A stretch of DNA of 64,000 bases from Ruminococcus flavefaciens (GCF_900143025.1 NZ_FRCT01000004.1:232409-296408), one strand, 5' to 3'; shown: positions 34,755-44,373, counted from the first letter of the stretch. A program made the numbers and translations. Notes: generated from the sequence alone by a model not told the origin.

Positions 34755-37211
34755 ATGAACAATGACGAAAAGCTCAAAGAGATGATAACAAAAGAACCTA
34801 TCCCCGACTCTCTCAAACCCGAGAATATAAAGAAGATGCTTGACGAACAAGCACCAAAGAAAAAGAGAAGCGGCATAAAGCTTGCAGGACGCATAACCGC
34901 TGCTGCGGCTGCCTGCGCAGTTATCGGCGGTACCGCCGCATATACACTGAACAATGGAAGTACAAATAAATTCAAGGACGAGGACGTGGTTGTTACCGAG
35001 CCTTCAACAGTACACGATATCCTGACAAACAGCGACCTGATAACAAAGAAGCAGGCAAGCTATATGAGCGGTGCCTCGGACTATGAGCAGGTATACACCA
35101 TGTTCAAAAAGGCTTACAACAAAGCCAAAAAGAACGACTCACGAATAAAATACAAGGACGATATTGTGTATGAAGCTATTGCTGATGAAGAAACGGTTTC
35201 CGGAGATGACTCGCTTGCCACAAACGGCAACGCTTCTTATACCGGAGATGCCAAGGGCGGCGGAGATATGCACATAGCCGATCCCGAAACTCCTGTATTA
35301 TCAACTCCTGATAACGGCGAGCCCACAACTGCTCCTGCATCTGAGCTTACCGAGCCTTCTACAGCATCAACAGAGCCCGATATAGAGCCTTCAACCGCTA
35401 CGGAGGATCCCGATATTGAAGATACAACAGCTAATGTTGAACCCGAGGAGACAGACCCCGAGCACTCTGATACCTATAATCAGGAACAGGATATCCTCGA
35501 AGCAGATATCGTAAAGACTGACGGAAAGCATATCTATTATATCGCAAATCCTACGGATTTTTCATTCTCCAACACATATCTCCATGTTGTAAACGCTGAA
35601 AACGGCAAGTTCACAGGCAATGTGACTATTGACCTGAACAAAGACCTGAATATCAACAAAAATGATATGAGGCTCTCTGCAAATGATATGTATATCTACA
35701 ATGATATGATAGTCGTAATATGCTCAGGCAACAACTACCGCAGTTCAGATTGCGCTTCATTTGCCGCTTTCTATACCACAGACGATGAGCCAAAGCTTAT
35801 AGACGTTTACAAGCAGAGCGGATACTACAAAGATGTAAGAATATCCCCTGACGGCTATATGCTCCTCATTTCGGAACACACTTGCTTCTTTGAGGAAAAC
35901 AGCGATGATGTTACAAAATATATCCCAAGCTGCGGTTTTTCCGAAAAATATGAAACTATAGCTCCCGAGGATATACTTCTCCCCGACTGCGGCTTCGGAA
36001 GCACTTACTATCTCACCTACAGCGTTATCGGAAGTATCGACCTTAACAAATCAGGTGAGCCGACTCCTCACGATATAAAGACTCTTGCAGGCTGTACAGG
36101 TGCGCTCTACTGCTCATCAGAAAACCTTTATGCTGCAAATGAGCGTTACGATGAAGACGATTTAAATACCACCGACATCACACGTATTTCTATTGCTGAC
36201 GGAAATATCGTTCCTATGGCTGGCACAACTATAAAGGGCTACGTTAAGGATCAGTTCTCAATGAGCGAATACAACGGATACTTCCGCGTTGCTGCTACCT
36301 ACAATGAAGAGGAAAAGGTCTTCAACAAGTACAGCGACTATGACAGCTCCTTCATCGAGGGCTTATGGGACACTATCACAGGCGATGGTGAAGGCTACTA
36401 CACATATCAGCACATCAAGACAGATACCCGTGTATACGTACTTGATATGGATATGAATTTAGTGGGCGAGGTCGGCGACTTAGGCGTTAACGAGCAGCTC
36501 AAGTCCGCAAGCTTCAGCGGCGATATGGCATATATTGTTACATTCCGCCAGACTGACCCGTTATACGCTGTTGACCTCAGCAACCCTGCCGACCCTGTAG
36601 TTCTTGACGAATTCAAGATTAACGGCTTCAGCACCTATATGCAGAGCTGGGGCGACGGTCTGCTTCTGGGCTTCGGTCAGGACGCCGACGAAAACGGCAG
36701 GATAACAGGTCTGAGACTGACTATGTTCGATAACTCTGACCCCAACAATTTAAAGGCTGCCGATGTATTCACATGGAACAACATTGACGACTTTGATTAT
36801 AATTATGAAGACCTTGATAACGCTAACAGAAAATGGTATTCTTCAAGTGCCGTATGGGAAAGAAAGAGTCTCCTTATAGCTCCCGAGAAAAATCTTATCG
36901 GTATTCCGGTGTCAATTACCGAAAGCCATTACGTAAATCAGAATAGACTTACACAGGAATACGATTATGGATCATGGAGCTACGATTATACATCACAGTA
37001 TGTATTCTTTAGCTTTGAGGACGGCAAATTCGTCGAAAAAGGAACTATCTCAGACCATTACGACATTGAAGAGGACGATTATTATTACGGCGAGGACCAT
37101 GAGTTCAACAGAGCACTCTATATCGGAGACTACGTTTACGCCCTTTCAACGCATAAATTCGTTGCCGCTGATATAAATACTCTTGAAGTAACAGATGAAC
37201 TGATATTCTGA
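34755..37211 (+). CDS. Membrane-anchored beta-propeller protein, probable anti-sigma partner
   Basis: The 818 residues start with a cytoplasmic segment of about 40 (MNNDEKLKEMITKEPIPDSL), one membrane span (about 45-65), a Thr/Pro/Glu-rich linker (about 185-240) and a large outer domain. That domain matches the C-terminal beta-propeller family through GEVGDLGVNEQLKSASFSG, VTFRQTDPLYAVDLSNP and DADENGRITGL. The topology, with cytoplasmic N-terminus and outside sensor, suits a sigma regulator that detects an external signal. The ligand is unknown. Confidence 0.82.
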   Translation: MNNDEKLKEMITKEPIPDSLKPENIKKMLDEQAPKKKRSGIKLAGRITAAAAACAVIGGTAAYTLNNGSTNKFKDEDVVVTEPSTVHDILTNSDLITKKQASYMSGASDYEQVYTMFKKAYNKAKKNDSRIKYKDDIVYEAIADEETVSGDDSLATNGNASYTGDAKGGGDMHIADPETPVLSTPDNGEPTTAPASELTEPSTASTEPDIEPSTATEDPDIEDTTANVEPEETDPEHSDTYNQEQDILEADIVKTDGKHIYYIANPTDFSFSNTYLHVVNAENGKFTGNVTIDLNKDLNINKNDMRLSANDMYIYNDMIVVICSGNNYRSSDCASFAAFYTTDDEPKLIDVYKQSGYYKDVRISPDGYMLLISEHTCFFEENSDDVTKYIPSCGFSEKYETIAPEDILLPDCGFGSTYYLTYSVIGSIDLNKSGEPTPHDIKTLAGCTGALYCSSENLYAANERYDEDDLNTTDITRISIADGNIVPMAGTTIKGYVKDQFSMSEYNGYFRVAATYNEEEKVFNKYSDYDSSFIEGLWDTITGDGEGYYTYQHIKTDTRVYVLDMDMNLVGEVGDLGVNEQLKSASFSGDMAYIVTFRQTDPLYAVDLSNPADPVVLDEFKINGFSTYMQSWGDGLLLGFGQDADENGRITGLRLTMFDNSDPNNLKAADVFTWNNIDDFDYNYEDLDNANRKWYSSSAVWERKSLLIAPEKNLIGIPVSITESHYVNQNRLTQEYDYGSWSYDYTSQYVFFSFEDGKFVEKGTISDHYDIEEDDYYYGEDHEFNRALYIGDYVYALSTHKFVAADINTLEVTDELIF

Positions 37212-37217
37212 TATATG

Positions 37218-37251
37218 TAAAAACCTCCCACGGTTAACCGTGGGAGGTTTA
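37218..37251. terminator. Bidirectional terminator
   Basis: AAACCTCCCACGG-TTAA-CCGTGGGAGGTTT separates the beta-propeller gene from the convergent zinc-ribbon gene. Confidence 0.85.
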
Positions 37252-37253
37252 CT

Positions 37254-37637
37254 TTACCTCATAAAATAATGCTGCACATCGGGCATGGAACGTGACATGG
37301 AATGCATCTGAATAAAACAGAAAATGATATACAAAAAAACAGATACAAACATAGTGATAAATGCAACTGTAAAATAAACTTTTGCACCCTTTGGACGTCC
37401 CGACATCAGATTTATAAAAAACATCAAAAATCCTATAGGCGGGATAATCGACAGCATGACCATAAACTTGTTTGGCTTGTCATTCGGGTCATTTTTTACG
37501 GGAAATCCCATTTTCTGGAAAGTCTGCTGAACATCTTCTATATTGGCTGTCTTTTTCTTATGGTCAATATAGGAATCGCAGTAAGGACATTTCTCCTCAT
37601 TCTCGGATATTGAAGCTGCGCAATGTGGACAGATCAT
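37254..37637 (-). CDS. Zinc-ribbon membrane protein A
   Basis: 127 residues. An N-terminal zinc ribbon (CPHCAAS ... CPYCDSY) is followed by two or three membrane spans. No family role is known. A similar gene lies directly upstream; both likely come from one transcript and may sense membrane state. Confidence 0.75.
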   Translation of the reverse strand: MICPHCAASISENEEKCPYCDSYIDHKKKTANIEDVQQTFQKMGFPVKNDPNDKPNKFMVMLSIIPPIGFLMFFINLMSGRPKGAKVYFTVAFITMFVSVFLYIIFCFIQMHSMSRSMPDVQHYFMR

Positions 37638-37672
37638 ACATATACCTCCTTATTAAACAAAGCATTTCCTTT

Positions 37673-38029
37673 TTACAGGAAAAATGTGAAAAACGAAAAG
37701 AAATGGAAAATGAACGCAAATACCAGAAACAGTATTATAACATACCTTGCCGCAGCTGCCAGTAAATAGGCGTGACCTGCCTTTTTCTCGTTGTTTTTAA
37801 GGCAGATGCAGCCGAATATTATACCTACCAGCGGCAAAAGCAGTGAAAGTATAACTATTCCCGTTTCCGCAGGAGTTTCACTGGTATCATAGTATGGTAC
37901 ACCATTCTGGTCTACAGGGGGCATCAAGCCGTGAAACTGAGAATTGTTCACGCCTGCTCTCGGCGTTTTGCAGTATGGACAGCAGGACTGTCCGTCCTCG
38001 TACACAGAACCGCATTTCTGACAATACAC
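37673..38029 (-). CDS. Zinc-ribbon membrane protein B
   Basis: 118 residues with an N-terminal zinc ribbon (CQKCGSVYEDGQSCCPYC), a Pro/Gln spacer and two membrane spans (about 56-76 and 88-112). The C-terminus is Phe-rich (FIFHFFSFFTFF). The function is unknown. Confidence 0.75.
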   Translation of the reverse strand: MYCQKCGSVYEDGQSCCPYCKTPRAGVNNSQFHGLMPPVDQNGVPYYDTSETPAETGIVILSLLLPLVGIIFGCICLKNNEKKAGHAYLLAAAARYVIILFLVFAFIFHFFSFFTFFL

Positions 38030-38045
38030 AGCTATTCCCCTCCCT

Positions 38046-38984
38046 TTACCTCATAAATATATACGTTGTATATCCTGCGTAAGCCGCAAGCATAAGTGCT
38101 CCGTGCCACCTGAAAAGCTTTTTCTTAGGCATACACATTACCAGTACCAGCAAGCTCATTGCAATAAGGACTGCCGTATCTATAGTATTCTGCATAGTAA
38201 AGGCTATAGGCGATATAGTTGAAGCTATGCCGAGCACGAACAGGATATTGAATACGTTTGAACCGACTACGTTTCCCAGTGCCATATCTACCTCGCCCTT
38301 TCTTGCGGCTACGATAGATGTAACGAGCTCGGGGAGACTTGTTCCCAGTGCGACAATGGTCATGCCTATAAGGTTGTCCGACATACCGAAAGCACGGGCA
38401 ATATCCGAAGCTCCGTCAACGACCATTTTTCCGCCAACTGCTATTGCAGCAGTTCCTCCGACTATACATACAAGACATTTCCACACAGGCATTATCTTGT
38501 ATTCGTCCTCCTCTGTAAGCTCACCCGCAGCTCTTGCTTTTTTTGCCGAGCTTATCATCATATAAAGGAAGAATACAAACAGTGCAAGCAATATTGCTCC
38601 GCCCCAGCGCATAACAGTTCCCGTTACAGTTCCGAGAGCAAGCAGCACACCTGCAACTATTATGGAAAAAGGCAGGTCTTTTTTGAGGGTATCCTTGCTT
38701 ATCGCCATAGGACAAAGCACCGCACAGACTCCGCACACTACCATAAGATTGAATATATTCGACCCAACAGCGTTGCTTATGGCAAGGTCATTCTTGCCCA
38801 GTACAGAAGCACTTACGCTTACCGAGGTCTCGGGAAGGCTCGTTCCCATTGCAACTATGGTCATACCGATTATCAGCGCAGGTACCTTCAGACGTTTCGC
38901 CACAGCTGAGCTTCCGTCAACAAAAAAATCCGCCCCCTTAATAAGCAGTATAAATCCGACTATGAGCAAAATATATTTTACCAT
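38046..38984 (-). CDS. Calcium/sodium antiporter (CaCA family, YrbG-like)
   Basis: An inner-membrane cation exchanger of 312 residues with two homologous halves. Each half has the alpha-repeat motif: VAMGTSLPETSVSVSAS in the first, and VALGTSLPELVTSIVAARK with GNVVGSNVFNILFVLG in the second. These hold the ion-binding Glu residues. It probably extrudes calcium. Confidence 0.93.
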   Translation of the reverse strand: MVKYILLIVGFILLIKGADFFVDGSSAVAKRLKVPALIIGMTIVAMGTSLPETSVSVSASVLGKNDLAISNAVGSNIFNLMVVCGVCAVLCPMAISKDTLKKDLPFSIIVAGVLLALGTVTGTVMRWGGAILLALFVFFLYMMISSAKKARAAGELTEEDEYKIMPVWKCLVCIVGGTAAIAVGGKMVVDGASDIARAFGMSDNLIGMTIVALGTSLPELVTSIVAARKGEVDMALGNVVGSNVFNILFVLGIASTISPIAFTMQNTIDTAVLIAMSLLVLVMCMPKKKLFRWHGALMLAAYAGYTTYIFMR

Positions 38985-39130
38985 TTATTGTTCTCCTAAC
39001 AGCAGTTTTATTATAGGTTCACGTGAACTCCTTACAAGTTCTTTAAATCCTTAATCTGCTTATATTATTATATCACATTATTTTTGAAAAAGCAAGATGC
39101 GCAGTAAAAAAATTTCACGATTATTTTTTC

Positions 39131-39450
39131 GCACATCTTGTAAGGGCTTGCGGGCGCATACTGTACGCCCCTACATATGGTTATTCACAGTTGCTGCGAA
39201 GCTGGCGGGACGTCGAGGGCGCCGTCCACTACATGGATAATGCGTCATTTGCGCATCTTTTAAGGGCGCTTTCGGGCGCACACTGTGCGCCCCTACATAT
39301 GGTCATTCACAGTTGCTGCGAAGCTGGCGGGACGTCGAGGACGCCGTCCCCTACATGGATAATGCGTCATTTGCGCATCTTTTAAGGGCTTTCGGGCGCA
39401 CACTGTGCGCCCCTACAAGCTAAGGGCTAACGGCTAAAGGCTAACGGCTG
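39131..39450. repeat. 120-bp tandem repeat of REP-like hairpins
   Basis: The hairpin GGGCGCAC-ACT-GTGCGCCC-CTACA and variants recur at 39153, 39274 and 39394. Between them lies a unit with GGGACGTCGAG...CCGTCC-CTACA and TGCGTCATTTGCGCATCTTTTAAGGGC. The period is 120-121 bp. It ends with GCTAAGGGCTAACGGCTAA heptamers. Confidence 0.88.
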
Positions 39451-39547
39451 TATTACCGACACAATAACAAAAAAATCCTCACTTTTCGCTTAAAAAGGTA
39501 CAGCTTATCCAAAATTCGCGTTTTCTCAAAAAAAATCAATAATTGCC

Positions 39548-39576
39548 TTGAATTACACTTCCTTTTGTGCTATAAT
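39548..39576 (+). promoter_or_regulatory. Promoter of ArsB/NhaD-type permease gene
   Basis: TTGAAT (39548-39553) and TATAAT (39571-39576) are 17 nt apart. The leader carries two small stems, TTCCTATTTAAATAGGAA and GCGGAACGGTTCCGC, before the ribosome site. Confidence 0.72.
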
Positions 39577-39653
39577 TCGCTATGGTGTATTTTTCCTATT
39601 TAAATAGGAAAGAATTTAATTCGCGGAACGGTTCCGCACTTTTGGAGGTTTTT

Positions 39654-41006
39654 ATGACAACAGCACAGGTATTCGCCGTTGTTATCTTCGTGGGAATGTT
39701 CATAATGATAGTTCTCGACAAGATAGAAAGGCACTATGTAACTCTCGGCAGCGGTATCCTCACGCTGACAGTCGTTTTCGGTATTTGCATGAAAAACGGC
39801 ACAGCTATCATGGATACGCTGGCTCTGAAAAATTTCGCTTCCAAGGACTTCTGGTATCAGGTCACGGAAAGTGAAAGCAAGGGAATAAACTGGGCTACCA
39901 TAATATTTATCGCCGGCATGATGGTAATGGTAGAAGGTATGGCAAAAGCAGGCTTCTTCCGATGGCTTTGCATGAAGATCGCCTATCTCGTAAAATGCAG
40001 GACTATCCCAATATTCATCACCTTTATGGTAATGTCGGCATTCCTCTCAATGTTCATTGACAGCATTACGGTCATCATGTTCCTTGCAGCTGTTACCGTA
40101 GAGCTTGCATCACTTCTCAAATTCAATCCGGTACCTATGATACTTTCCGAGATATTCTGCGCTAACCTTGGCGGCTCGGCAACAATGTGCGGTGATCCTC
40201 CGAACATCATCATCGGTACATCACTTGGCTTCTCATTCTTCGATTTTCTTACAAATACAGGTCTCTGTGCAGGAATATGCCTTGTAGTATCAGTCATTTT
40301 CCTCTACTTTGCCTTCCGCAAGGAGCTTGCAGGCAACACCTCCGCTCCTGTGGATATGAGCAAATTCCCGAAGCCATCAGAGGCTATCACAAATAAAAAG
40401 GATTTCGCAATAAGCTGTATCATCTTTGCCTGTGCTGTTATACTTCTCGTTACACACGCAACTACTCATCTTACCGTTGCTACTATCGGTCTTTTCATCG
40501 CAGCAATAACCCTTATAGCTTTCGGAAAGCACGCTTTAGAGCTTATCAAGAAGGTGGATTACAAAACTCTCATTTTCTTCATCGGACTTTTCATCGTTGT
40601 AAGCGGACTTGAAGAAACAGGCATACTCAAGCTTATCGCAAACTTCATCGGCGACATCAGCGGCGGCAATATAAAGCTTATGATAGCTATTATCCTCTGG
40701 GTATCCGCTGTCGCAAGCGCATTCGTGGACAATATCCCGTTCGCAGCAACTATGGTGCCTATCATTCAGAGCCTTGCAGAGACATCTGGCGTGCCTATCT
40801 CAACTCTTGCATGGTCACTGGCTATCGGTACCGATATCGGCGGAAGTGCAACTCCTATCGGAGCATCTGCAAACGTTGTTGGTACTTCTGTTGCACAGAA
40901 AAACGGCTATCCTATCGGCTGGGGAAGATACTGCAAAAAGATCGCTCCCGCAACCGTTATAGTACTTGCTATATCAACTGTTTATCTATTTGTACGTTAT
41001 TTATAA
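39654..41006 (+). CDS. ArsB/NhaD/SLC13-like ion transporter
   Basis: 450 residues from ATG 39654, which follows TGGAGG. It has about 11-12 membrane spans, with the hallmark segments NLGGSATMCGDPPNIIIGTS in the first half and GTDIGGSATPIGASANVV in the second. These duplicated loops define the ion transporter superfamily that includes ArsB, NhaD and citrate carriers. No arsR or arsC neighbours exist, so sodium/proton or anion transport is at least as likely as arsenite export. Confidence 0.87.
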   Translation: MTTAQVFAVVIFVGMFIMIVLDKIERHYVTLGSGILTLTVVFGICMKNGTAIMDTLALKNFASKDFWYQVTESESKGINWATIIFIAGMMVMVEGMAKAGFFRWLCMKIAYLVKCRTIPIFITFMVMSAFLSMFIDSITVIMFLAAVTVELASLLKFNPVPMILSEIFCANLGGSATMCGDPPNIIIGTSLGFSFFDFLTNTGLCAGICLVVSVIFLYFAFRKELAGNTSAPVDMSKFPKPSEAITNKKDFAISCIIFACAVILLVTHATTHLTVATIGLFIAAITLIAFGKHALELIKKVDYKTLIFFIGLFIVVSGLEETGILKLIANFIGDISGGNIKLMIAIILWVSAVASAFVDNIPFAATMVPIIQSLAETSGVPISTLAWSLAIGTDIGGSATPIGASANVVGTSVAQKNGYPIGWGRYCKKIAPATVIVLAISTVYLFVRYL

Positions 41007-41027
41007 TTTTATCAAGGGGGAATCAAT

Positions 41028-41624
41028 ATGTCACAGGTAATCATTTCAGTAGGTCGTGAGTTCGGAAGCGGCGGTAAGAATATCGCTGAAAAGCTTGCAA
41101 GACGTTTCAGAATACCGATCTATGACCGTCACCTCATCACAGAGATCGCCAACAAAACAGGTCTTACTCCCGAGGAGATCGAAAAGTACAACGAAAAGCC
41201 GAAAAATCATCTCCTTTCACGCAGAGTAAACGGCTACAGCAACTCTATCGAGGATAATATCGCAGAAATGCAGTTCAACTTCATAAGAGAAAAGGCTGCA
41301 AGCGGCGAGTCCTTCGTAGTTGTGGGACGCTGCTCCGAGACTAAGCTCCGCGATTTCAAGTGCCTTGTCTCGCTGTTCATACTCGGTGACATGGACGAGA
41401 AGATCAAGCGCGTAATGAATATCTACGAGCTTTCCGAGGACAAGGCAAAAGCCTTCATCGACAAGAAGGACCGCAAGAGAAAGCGTTATCACAACTATCA
41501 CTGCGACGGTCACTGGGGCGACTCAAGACTCTATGACCTCAGTATAAACAGCTCTCGCCTCGGTATCGACAGAACTGTTGACATACTTGAGGAATACATC
41601 AAGGCAAGAATGGCTGAGGACTGA
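41028..41624 (+). CDS. Cytidylate kinase-like family protein
   Basis: A P-loop kinase of 198 residues with GREFGSGGKNIAEKLARR as its Walker A region and YDRHLITEIANKTGL next to it. It matches the cytidylate-kinase-like family that is common in Clostridia alongside the true cmk; the natural substrate is not established. It is 21 bp after the transporter gene with an AGGGGG site, and cotranscribed. Confidence 0.83.
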   Translation: MSQVIISVGREFGSGGKNIAEKLARRFRIPIYDRHLITEIANKTGLTPEEIEKYNEKPKNHLLSRRVNGYSNSIEDNIAEMQFNFIREKAASGESFVVVGRCSETKLRDFKCLVSLFILGDMDEKIKRVMNIYELSEDKAKAFIDKKDRKRKRYHNYHCDGHWGDSRLYDLSINSSRLGIDRTVDILEEYIKARMAED

Positions 41625-41634
41625 TCAGCCATTT

Positions 41635-41815
41635 GCAATTAGCCGTTAGCGAGGACGCCCGATGGGCGTCCTTTTTCATGTATGGATCATTCTCTTGTAG
41701 GGACGACCATTGGTCGTCCGCATAAATAACATCATTCAACAAACGGACGCGCAATGCGCGTCCCTACAATGTGTCATTTGGGATTTTACGGATTATTAGC
41801 GGGCGGATAATATCT
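41635..41815. repeat. REP-like island with an inverted pair
   Basis: After ATTAGCCGTTAGC come GGACGCCC-GAT-GGGCGTCC, GTAG-GGACGACC-ATT-GGTCGTCC-GC (41698-41721) and the opposed GGACGCGC-AAT-GCGCGTCC-CTAC (41745-41767). The last two face each other about 25 bp apart, as REP pairs do. Confidence 0.85.
41652..41676 (+). terminator. Terminator made from a REP-like hairpin
   Basis: AGGACGCCC-GAT-GGGCGTCCT followed by TTTT ends the transporter/kinase operon. It has the repeat family's 8-3-8 geometry. Confidence 0.82.
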
Positions 41816-41833
41816 GCACCTATATTTACGAAT

Positions 41834-41863
41834 AAAAAAAGCTGCACAGTTGTGCAGCTTTTT
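41834..41863 (-). terminator. Terminator of GH26 mannanase gene
   Basis: On the minus strand AAGCTGCACA...TGTGCAGC is followed by seven T, five bases past the stop. Confidence 0.88.
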
Positions 41864-41867
41864 CGTT

Positions 41868-44114
41868 TTATTTTGCGGACGGATCAAGTGTATCTATCTT
41901 GTTAAGAAGATATTCCTGTATCCTCAGTGCATCGTTTGATGTGATGCCTGCACTTGATCTGTCAACGTCTGCAAGATCTGCACCTTCTTTAATAAGATGA
42001 TACGGATCGGTGCCTTCAAGTCCGTACTTGTTGGGATTTGCAAGAGACTGCATTATAAGCACAACATCGCTCATATCAACTTCGCCGTCATAGTTTGCAT
42101 CGCCCCATACAGGTTCAAGAGCACCGCCCATTAAGTAATGGAAATCACAGCTTTCGATAGTATACGGCTGGTCTACTGCCTTTTCTGTAGCAGAATTCCA
42201 TACATTCGACCACCATACCTGAACCTCGCAGGTCTTGAAGGTATCAGGCATTTCCTTGAGGTCAACTGCGACTGTGAGATTTCCGTCCTTATCGGCAGTT
42301 CCCTTCCACTCGATGTTCTTCCAGTCGTCGGCAGTTGTGCCAAATCCGACAGCACCGCCGATAGAAGCATTAGGTGCGCCCGTAAGCTTTATCAACATCT
42401 GCTTGCCAACAGCAAGTGCAGGCTTTTCAGGGATAGTTACGCTCTTCTTCTGGATAGAGAACTTATAAGGCGCAGTTGTGGTAGTAGTGGTTATGCTTGG
42501 GTCTGATGTGGTCGTGGTAGTAGTTGTGGTCTTGGAAGGATCGGGGGGAGTGATGCCTTCCTTCTTGTAGAGATCCTTCGGGAGCTCGTCAAGAGTTATG
42601 CAGTAATCACTCTGATACATTGCGATAGTGTCTTCCTTTGTGTTGAATACGGGATTTGTAAGGAAGTTATTGTTATCGCTGCCGCCGTCGTACCATGTAC
42701 AGAAGTAGAGCCAGCCAGCCTTTTCCTCCTGAAGCTTGTCAGGTGTTGAGAAGCAGTCGTTCTCAGCCATTGCCACCATTTTTGCTCCGTCATACTTATC
42801 TATGATACCGTAGAATGTGGAGCTTATAGGGCTGTCGTCATGTCTGAGCGAAGCCTGCCAGCCGTTCTCTTCAAGGTAAACGGTGCAGTTGTACTTATCA
42901 TAGCCGATTATATCAACATAAGCATCGCCCGGATACCAGTTAGCGGAATTAGCGTAGTTATAGCTGTTCCACTCCCAGATAAGGTTATGGCATTTAAGGT
43001 CATTGGTCAGGGTATTGTAGGTGTATATCCAAAGCTTCTTGTAAGCCTCAGAGCCTTCTCTGCCCCACCAGAACCATGAGCCGTCCTCACCGCCGCCGCC
43101 TTCGGCTTCGTGGAGAGGTCTCCATATTACAGGTACTCCCTCAGCTTCAAGCTTGTTGAACTCCGCAGCAAGTGTTTTCAGAGTTGAGAGATAATACTCG
43201 TTCTCCTTTGTGCCCGGAGTTGCAGCCTTTGAAGGTGAGAAATCCGTATCCTTAGCGGTATATGTGGACAGTGACCAGTCCATTTTCGTGCCGATAGTAT
43301 AGTTTGCGAAATCCTTCGGTACATTAATATGATATGAAGCTGTTGCGATACCACCCTTGTTCTTTACCCAGTCAATGATACGCTTTGTTGAGCCGTCATC
43401 GCTGCCGTAAAGCGGACAGCAGAAATTACCGTAGTCAAAGCCGCGGATAGCAGGATAATGTCCTGTTGTTTCCTTCAGATATTCAAACTCGGTTTCGAGC
43501 CCGTGAGGACCGCCGCTGTATATCTCCTGCTGACCTGAGATTATATTCTTTCCGTAGACCTCGGCAAGATAAGCCATAAGACTCTGTGTCTCCACTGTTG
43601 CCAACTGGTCGCAGGGAGTTGTCTGCTTAGCCTCGATCTTTGTTGCGCCCATTGGCTCTACTTCGAGACAGTCGAACTGTGACCAGCCCCATGACTTGTC
43701 GATAGTAATTGTGTTCTCACCTGCTTTGAGTACGATGGCAGGAAGTGCTATCTCCTGATAATCTGTACCCTCGGGAATACCAAGTGCGCCCTGTGAGGTG
43801 CCGTTGACGCTTAAATTCTGCTGCTTGTCGGTTCCTATTCCGAAAGCGTGGAATATAAGCTTGTAAGGACCTGCCTCGTCTACAGTGACTGTCATGGTGA
43901 TAGTTCCGCTGTCTGTCATTTTAAGTGCAGAGCCGCCGCTTGCATTTGCGTCCTTTTCAACGGTTATAGTGCCTGTGTACTTTGCGTCCTCAAACTCGAA
44001 TTTAAGGGGCGCATCGGCTGCCGTTACAGTCGGGGCAGTGTATACAGCACAATTGAGCATAAGTGCTGCTGACATGATAGCAGTGCCTGCTTTTTTAAGA
44101 ATTTTACAACCCAT
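41868..44114 (-). CDS. Cellulosomal GH26 beta-mannanase with CBM35 and dockerin
   Basis: About 748 residues from ATG 44114, which follows AGGAGG; a longer frame lacks a site. Order: signal peptide (1-33), CBM35-like module (FEFEDAKYTGTI ... WSQFDCLEVEPM), GH26 domain with acid/base in RPLHEAEGG and nucleophile in MVAMAENDC, a Thr-rich linker, a small beta-sandwich module (FSIQKKSVTIPE) resembling mannan-binding modules of R. flavefaciens, and a type-I dockerin (GDANYDGEVDMSDVVLIMQS ... ADVDRSSAGITSNDALRIQE). It is secreted and docks to scaffoldin to cut mannan. Confidence 0.94.
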   Translation of the reverse strand: MGCKILKKAGTAIMSAALMLNCAVYTAPTVTAADAPLKFEFEDAKYTGTITVEKDANASGGSALKMTDSGTITMTVTVDEAGPYKLIFHAFGIGTDKQQNLSVNGTSQGALGIPEGTDYQEIALPAIVLKAGENTITIDKSWGWSQFDCLEVEPMGATKIEAKQTTPCDQLATVETQSLMAYLAEVYGKNIISGQQEIYSGGPHGLETEFEYLKETTGHYPAIRGFDYGNFCCPLYGSDDGSTKRIIDWVKNKGGIATASYHINVPKDFANYTIGTKMDWSLSTYTAKDTDFSPSKAATPGTKENEYYLSTLKTLAAEFNKLEAEGVPVIWRPLHEAEGGGGEDGSWFWWGREGSEAYKKLWIYTYNTLTNDLKCHNLIWEWNSYNYANSANWYPGDAYVDIIGYDKYNCTVYLEENGWQASLRHDDSPISSTFYGIIDKYDGAKMVAMAENDCFSTPDKLQEEKAGWLYFCTWYDGGSDNNNFLTNPVFNTKEDTIAMYQSDYCITLDELPKDLYKKEGITPPDPSKTTTTTTTTSDPSITTTTTTAPYKFSIQKKSVTIPEKPALAVGKQMLIKLTGAPNASIGGAVGFGTTADDWKNIEWKGTADKDGNLTVAVDLKEMPDTFKTCEVQVWWSNVWNSATEKAVDQPYTIESCDFHYLMGGALEPVWGDANYDGEVDMSDVVLIMQSLANPNKYGLEGTDPYHLIKEGADLADVDRSSAGITSNDALRIQEYLLNKIDTLDPSAK

Positions 44115-44154
44115 GTTTAATATCCTCCTATTAAATAAAATTTTCTGTACTTTA

Positions 44155-44183
44155 ATTATACTTATAATTTCAGTTAAAATCAA
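44155..44183 (-). promoter_or_regulatory. Promoter of GH26 gene
   Basis: On the minus strand TTGATT (44183-44178) and TATAAT (44160-44155) are 17 nt apart, about 40 bp before the start. Confidence 0.72.
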
Positions 44184-44344
44184 TAAGCACATCAAAATGT
44201 TATCAGAATGGATATAATTTTCGTATACACGCACAATTGGAAGAAATCAAGTTTGACATATAATGCAAAAAACCGCTTAATTTAAGCTTAAATTACTAAA
44301 GTGTTAATAAAGTCATTTTTTCTACATATTTTTCTGCTTTCCTA

Positions 44345-44373
44345 TTGACATAATTCATAAAAAGGTGTATAAT
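44345..44373 (+). promoter_or_regulatory. Promoter of membrane protein-nth operon
   Basis: A perfect TTGACA (44345-44350) and perfect TATAAT (44368-44373) are 17 nt apart. Confidence 0.85.

Noticed and set aside
39654..41006. Arsenite efflux pump as a firm call
   Set aside because: The superfamily match is good, but there is no arsR, arsC or arsA nearby, so I kept the call at superfamily level.
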